10,682 bases of DNA from contig CAMFPD010000063.1 in assembly GCA_945971355.1 (NCBI GenBank), positions 1-10,682 on the forward strand, read 5' to 3'. The notes under the pieces were generated by a model that was given only the letters and a program-made list of their open reading frames with translations, ran no database searches and was not told where the DNA came from. The stretch is from an uncultured Lachnobacterium sp. Its GTDB lineage: Bacteria; Bacillota; Clostridia; Lachnospirales; Lachnospiraceae. How positions within the stretch are numbered: the first letter of the stretch is position 1; each line of letters opens with the position of its first letter. Position numbers and translations under genes: made by a program. Below are positions 7,603 through 10,682 of this stretch, in pieces.

Positions 7603-7669
7603 CTTGAAATATATTTCTACTTACTTGAATGTACATATGAAAGTATCCAATATCAAATTGGTCTATTTC
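7603..7669 (+). pseudogene. 5' part of an IS-interrupted small membrane-protein gene
   Basis: With the IS and one copy of the target repeat removed, this segment joins in frame with 10245-10528. It reads LEIYFYLLECTYESIQYQ then IGLFLLRINFDNAIY. No ATG, GTG or TTG with a ribosome site exists in frame. The only upstream in-frame ATG (7534) lies inside the antisense of the lysin fragment. The gene had probably lost its 5' end before the IS arrived. Confidence 0.5.
7662..7669 (+). repeat. Target-site duplication, left copy
   Basis: TCTATTTC directly precedes the left TG end of the IS and is identical to 10237-10244. Eight bases is within the range known for IS21-family insertions (4-8 bp). Confidence 0.88.
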
Positions 7670-7761
7670 TGAGTATTCTTGGCTCTTCGGAGCCACCAGT
7701 CCAGTGTTTGAGAGCCACTGTTCCTGTAGCTGAGAGCCAGTTCCTGTGACAATAGAGCCAC
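7670..7761 (+). repeat. IS left end with four spaced GAGCC repeats
   Basis: GAGCCAC or GAGCCAG begins at 7690, 7712, 7734 and 7755, giving steps of 22, 22 and 21 bp (about two helical turns). The outermost copy is the 3' arm of a hairpin GGCTC-TTCG-GAGCC (7681-7694). Multiple terminal repeats are known transposase-binding sites in the IS21 family. An AT-rich stretch with TATACT (7778-7783) follows and may serve the istA promoter, but no good -35 was found. The innermost repeat covers its -35 position, so binding could limit istA transcription (inference). Confidence 0.75.
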
Positions 7762-7799
7762 TTATATATAAATCCTTTATACTGTGTTTATGCGCTTAT

Positions 7800-7827
7800 G
7801 CGTAAATACACTTAAAGGAGGTTACGC
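7800..7827 (+). promoter_or_regulatory. Possible hairpin holding the istA ribosome site in its loop
   Basis: GCGTAA (7800-7805) and TTACGC (7822-7827) are perfect arms around a 16-nt loop. The loop holds the whole AAAGGAGG (7814-7821), 7 nt before ATG 7829. An alternative small stem, CGC-TTAT-GCG just upstream, would compete with the left arm. The structure is weak and its effect unknown. Confidence 0.35.
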
Positions 7828-7828
7828 G

Positions 7829-9379
7829 ATGACCAAATATCGTGAAATTCTTAGACTTAGTAGTCTAAACTTCAGCGAACGAGCAATAGCAAACGCTTGT
7901 CACGTATCGCGAAATACTGTGTCACGTGTTCTAAAGAAAGCTAATGAACTCAATGTTTCATGGCCTCTTTCTGATGAACTAATGACAGATGCAGATTTAG
8001 AGAATCTTTTCTTTCCTAAATCTGAAAAGGTAACGTCTACAACCAGACGAATGCCAGATTATAATTACATTCACAAGGAATTACTTCGCAACGGAGTAAC
8101 CAAGAAGCTCTTGTGGATTGAATACTGTGAGGAATGCCGTCTTAACAACGAAGAGCCTCTTATGTATTCACGTTTTTGTTTCTATATCCAACAGGAAGAG
8201 CAAAAACGAAATGCAACAATGCATATCCCTCGAAAGCCTGGTCAACAAATCGAAGTAGATTGGGCAGGTGATCCTGCTTATATCATTGATCCTGACACGG
8301 GTGAATTAACAGCTGTATGGCTGTTTGTTGGTGTTTTAACTTATAGTCAATACGCTTTTGTAGAAGGCTTCATGGATGAGAAATCCAAGAACTGGATTAA
8401 AGCTCATGTTCACATGTATGACTTCTTTGGTGGTGTAACACCTATCCTAATTCCTGACAATTGTACTACCGCTGTAAATCATCACAAAAGTGACTGGTAT
8501 ACAGTAGAATTAAATCAAACTTATCACGAGATGGCGGAACATTATAATACTGCTATAGTTCCTGCCAGAGTTCGAAAACCCAAAGATAAACCCAATGCCG
8601 AAGGCTGTGTTGGTATTATATCCACTTGGATTACTGCAGCGCTTCGAAATGAACAGTTCTTTTCGTTAGCAGAGCTCAATGCTGCTATCCGAGAGAAACT
8701 AAATGCATTTAATGCAAAACAGTTTCAGAAAAAAGAATGTAGCAGACAAAGTTTATTTCTTGGGGAAGAAATGCCATTACTGGCTCCGTTGCCTGCTACA
8801 CCTTTTGAGTTTGCCGAGTGGAAAATAGCCACCGTGCAATTCAATTATCACATCGCAGTAGACAAGATGTACTACTCTGTGCCTTATCAGTATATCAAAA
8901 ATAAGGTCGATGTGCGTATAACAGAAACAACGATAGAAATCTTTATCAATCACAATCGTATTGCCTCGCACCATAGACTTTATGGAAGACCAGGTCAGTA
9001 TTCGACGATTACAGAACATATGCCAGACTCACACAAGAAGTATCTTGAGTGGAATGGAGATCGTTTCCGCCGATGGGCAACACAGATTGGAACAAATACA
9101 TATGAAGTTGTAAATGCAATGCTTACCTCTGGGCGAGTGGAACAACAATCCTACCGTTCCTGCATGGGTTTGCTCAGGCTGGCTGAAAAGTATTCAGACG
9201 AAAAACTTGAAGCAGCTTGTAAGAAAGCTTTGGCATATAACGTTACTCCGAGTTACAAAAGCATTAAAAATCTTTTGATTACACTTGGAGATTCATTAAC
9301 AACAGAACCAGAGCCAAGCGAACATACAAAACCAAGCGGAATAACACGCGGAGCAAGACACTATGGAGGTAAGAAATAA
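7829..9379 (+). CDS. istA: IS21-family transposase IstA
   Basis: The product is 516 residues, the usual size for IstA. The start is the ATG at 7829, chosen for AAAGGAGG 7 nt upstream; a GTG 45 nt earlier in frame lacks a ribosome site. An N-terminal helix-turn-helix (about 15-36, FSERAIANACHVSRNTVSRV) should bind the end repeats. The DDE core follows with Asp144 (EVDWAGD), Asp210 (LIPDNCTTAV) and Glu258 (PNAEGCVG), all present. The C-terminal region (about 300-490) matches the beta-barrel and helical tail of the family. It cuts and joins the ends with help from IstB. Its TAA overlaps the istB start by one base (TAATG), so the two proteins are probably made by coupled translation. No frameshift or missing catalytic residue was seen. 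Confidence 0.95.
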   Translation: MTKYREILRLSSLNFSERAIANACHVSRNTVSRVLKKANELNVSWPLSDELMTDADLENLFFPKSEKVTSTTRRMPDYNYIHKELLRNGVTKKLLWIEYCEECRLNNEEPLMYSRFCFYIQQEEQKRNATMHIPRKPGQQIEVDWAGDPAYIIDPDTGELTAVWLFVGVLTYSQYAFVEGFMDEKSKNWIKAHVHMYDFFGGVTPILIPDNCTTAVNHHKSDWYTVELNQTYHEMAEHYNTAIVPARVRKPKDKPNAEGCVGIISTWITAALRNEQFFSLAELNAAIREKLNAFNAKQFQKKECSRQSLFLGEEMPLLAPLPATPFEFAEWKIATVQFNYHIAVDKMYYSVPYQYIKNKVDVRITETTIEIFINHNRIASHHRLYGRPGQYSTITEHMPDSHKKYLEWNGDRFRRWATQIGTNTYEVVNAMLTSGRVEQQSYRSCMGLLRLAEKYSDEKLEAACKKALAYNVTPSYKSIKNLLITLGDSLTTEPEPSEHTKPSGITRGARHYGGKK

Positions 9380-10155
9380 TGTTAAATAATTCAACTATCG
9401 ATAAACTCATTGAAATGAGATTAACACCAATGGCAGATGCCTTTCGGATCCAATCCGAAGACCCAACAATGAAAGATGTTCCTTTTGAAGATCGATTTGG
9501 TCTTTTGGTTGATGTGGAATACACAGCTCGTAAAAATAATAGCTTAAAGCGATTAATCCATAACGCAGAGTTAGAACAACCTGAAGCTTGCATTGCTGGG
9601 ATTGATTATCAGTCAGGAAGAAAACTAAATAAGTCCCTAATCATGCGTCTTGCGACCTGTGAATACATAGCTGAATATCGAAACATTTTTATTACAGGAG
9701 CAACCGGAAGTGGAAAAACATATATGGCTTGCGCTTTCGGAATGGAAGCCTGCAAACAGTTTATATCAACAAAGTATGTACGTTTACCAGATTTATTATT
9801 AGACCTTGGTGCAGCACGTGAAGCAGGAAACTTTCAACGAGTATTAAGTAAATACACCAAACCACGTCTCCTGATTTTGGATGAATGGTTACTAATGCGA
9901 TTAAACGAATCTGAATCAAGAGATTTGTTTGAACTTATCCATAAACGTAGAAAACGTTCATCCACTATCTTTTGTTCACAGTTTCACGAATCAGAATGGT
10001 ATGAGCGATTATGTTCTACCGATTCCCCAATGGCTGATGCTATCATGGATCGTATCTCTTATGATTCATATAAAATCAACATTGAAAGCATTGATCCTAA
10101 AAGAGATATCTCAATGAGAGAAATCTATGGATTGGATCCTGCATTAGCAGAATAA
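9379..10155 (+). CDS. istB: IS21-family transposition helper ATPase IstB
   Basis: The product is 258 residues, a DnaC-like AAA+ protein that selects target DNA and stimulates IstA. Walker A is GATGSGKT (107-114), Walker B is LLILDEW (164-170), a sensor-1-like STIFCSQF follows (195-202), and a conserved Arg lies in MDRISYDSY (223-231). An N-terminal helical part (1-95) with TPMADAF is typical of the family's DNA-binding region. GGAGG at 9365-9369, inside the end of istA, is 9 nt before the ATG. The gene ends 10 nt before the right-end repeat array begins. It appears intact and full length. Confidence 0.95.
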   Translation: MLNNSTIDKLIEMRLTPMADAFRIQSEDPTMKDVPFEDRFGLLVDVEYTARKNNSLKRLIHNAELEQPEACIAGIDYQSGRKLNKSLIMRLATCEYIAEYRNIFITGATGSGKTYMACAFGMEACKQFISTKYVRLPDLLLDLGAAREAGNFQRVLSKYTKPRLLILDEWLLMRLNESESRDLFELIHKRRKRSSTIFCSQFHESEWYERLCSTDSPMADAIMDRISYDSYKINIESIDPKRDISMREIYGLDPALAE

Positions 10156-10165
10156 TTAAAAACAA

Positions 10166-10236
10166 GTGGCTCCGTCAGTCTGGACAGGTGGCTCTCGCCA
10201 CGCTGGACTGGCGGCTCTGCCGCACAAGAATATCCA
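10166..10236 (-). repeat. IS right end with three spaced GAGCC repeats
   Basis: Read inward on the minus strand, GAGCCGC (10217-10211), GAGCCAC (10194-10188) and GAGCCAC (10172-10166) are spaced by 23 and 22 bp, mirroring the left end. The outermost forms a hairpin GCGGC-TCT-GCCGC (10211-10223), and the next can form GTGGC-TCTC-GCCAC (10188-10201). After the terminal TATTCTTG the alignment with the left end continues through GCCAGTCCAG-like sequence. Confidence 0.75.
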
Positions 10237-10244
10237 TCTATTTC
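10237..10244 (+). repeat. Target-site duplication, right copy
   Basis: TCTATTTC directly follows the terminal CA of the IS and is identical to 7662-7669. Confidence 0.88.
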
Positions 10245-10528
10245 TATTAAGAATCAATTTTGACAATGCAATTTACTTATTTTCATTAATCATTTACTTA
10301 TGCTTTCAAACTTGGTTCTTAAACTTAGTATTTAAAGATGCAGATGATGTTCGTCGCGTAAAATTTGTTTTTTCTATATATCTAATACTAATTTATATAT
10401 ACAACCTTGTTGCAACATTTAAAGATAATGCAAGTGACACCTATGCTTGCTATGCAATAGTATTATTGGCTGGAATAGTTTTATTAATAAATAATATAAA
10501 ACATGAAGACAAAGATTACTTACTTTAG
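10245..10528 (+). pseudogene. 3' part of an IS-interrupted small membrane-protein gene
   Basis: About 94 codons remain to a TAG at 10528. Three hydrophobic segments are visible: about AIYLFSLIIYLCFQTWFL, FVFSIYLILIYIYNLVA and CYAIVLLAGIVLLI. A charged loop with FKDADDVRRVK lies between the first two, and a charged tail (NNIKHEDKDYLL) ends the protein. I recognise no family. The frame continues leftward into the IS to a GTG at 10166, but those first 26 codons come from the IS end and have no ribosome site, so that longer frame is a chimera. Joined to 7603-7669 it gives a single uninterrupted reading frame, which supports both the IS boundaries and the view that this was once a coding gene. Confidence 0.6.
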
Positions 10529-10682
10529 CTCATATATGAGACGTAAGTTTTAGTGTAGATGGTTGTGATTATGTTATAGATACTATGCATTAGCCTACTG
10601 TGGGGGTTATGGAGTTATATCAATAATTGCTAGCGTAAAATTTTATTCGGATACAATTAAAAGAGAACACCACTTTGTGATA
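10529..10682. other. Right edge without a supported gene
   Basis: A 12-bp palindrome CTCATATATGAG (10529-10540) follows directly on the stop of the membrane-protein fragment. It lacks a T-run, so it is not a clear terminator. From 10569 one plus-strand frame stays open to the edge (38 codons, including ALAYCGGYGVISIIA), but it has no start codon or ribosome site. A second frame reads SVDGCDYVIDTMH before stops. These may be remains of a decayed gene or chance. Confidence 0.4.

Larger units (their letters stand above)
7670..10236 (+). mobile_element. IS21-family insertion sequence, apparently complete
   Basis: The element is 2,567 bp, beginning TGAGTATTCTTG and ending CAAGAATATCCA, which are inverted (TGRRTATTCTTG) apart from two bases. 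It is flanked by a perfect 8-bp duplication. It holds two adjoining plus-strand genes, a DDE transposase (istA) and an AAA+ helper ATPase (istB), the defining pair of the family. Each end carries an array of GAGCC-type repeats. Ends, target repeats and both reading frames are intact, which points to a recent insertion that could still move. It interrupts an already truncated membrane-protein gene. The subgroup within IS21 was not determined. Confidence 0.93.

Noticed and set aside
7674..7681. TATTCTTG and CAAGAATA at the two IS sides as a target duplication
   Set aside because: The copies are inverted, not direct, so they belong to the terminal inverted repeat; the true direct repeat is TCTATTTC.
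7681..7694. GGCTC-TTCG-GAGCC hairpin as an intrinsic terminator
   Set aside because: No T-run follows on either strand; it is part of the IS end.
7534..7749. A 71-codon plus-strand frame crossing the left IS boundary
   Set aside because: It starts antisense to the lysin fragment and ends in the IS repeats. Only 7603-7669 fits the reconstructed membrane gene.
10260..10288. TTGACA as the -35 of a promoter near the IS right end
   Set aside because: No acceptable -10 at 16-18 nt, and it lies within the coding frame of the membrane-protein fragment.
10166..10528. A 120-codon plus-strand gene starting at GTG 10166
   Set aside because: Its first codons are the IS right end, with no ribosome site; only the part after the target repeat belongs to the interrupted gene.

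Overview
The window looks like chromosomal DNA of a low-GC Firmicute, most likely a Clostridia/Lachnospiraceae-type gut bacterium. The grounds are AT-rich codon use, strong GGAGG ribosome sites, lipoteichoic-acid-type envelope genes, a class II tRNA-Leu with no encoded CCA, and a phage-lysin fragment of clostridial type. The organism call is inference from gene content only.

Bases 1-6046 hold a tightly packed minus-strand operon, read right to left: an LtaS-like membrane phosphoglycerol transferase, a YfhO-family multi-spanning membrane protein (3-nt gap), and an SUV3-like DExQ helicase (ATGA overlap) that runs off the left edge. The first two genes fit synthesis and glycosyl decoration of a glycerol-phosphate polymer at the cell surface. 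The helicase looks like a translationally coupled passenger with an RNA role.

Bases 6125-6769 hold a second, independent minus-strand operon. A small XRE-type regulator is followed by a 92-residue protein of unknown function. Its promoter is near consensus, a perfect 16-bp palindrome lies over the spacer and -10, and a clear intrinsic terminator separates it from the LtaS-like operon. Both genes were given starts from ribosome-site position rather than from the longest frame.

Bases 6870-7070 hold a plus-strand tRNA-Leu(CAA) with its own promoter and terminator. Just downstream is a tandem 11-bp repeat, then a decayed region: the C-terminal part of a phage endolysin (minus strand) abuts a 5'-truncated membrane-protein gene (plus strand), head to head. 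This looks like the scar of a deleted prophage or island.

An apparently intact IS21-family insertion sequence (7670-10236; istA and istB) sits inside the truncated membrane gene. Its ends can be set to the base from TG...CA termini and an exact 8-bp target duplication, TCTATTTC. Each end carries GAGCC-type repeats spaced 21-23 bp (four left, three right), and the outermost repeat at each end can fold into a hairpin although the two stems differ in sequence. The last 150 bases hold no gene that I can support.
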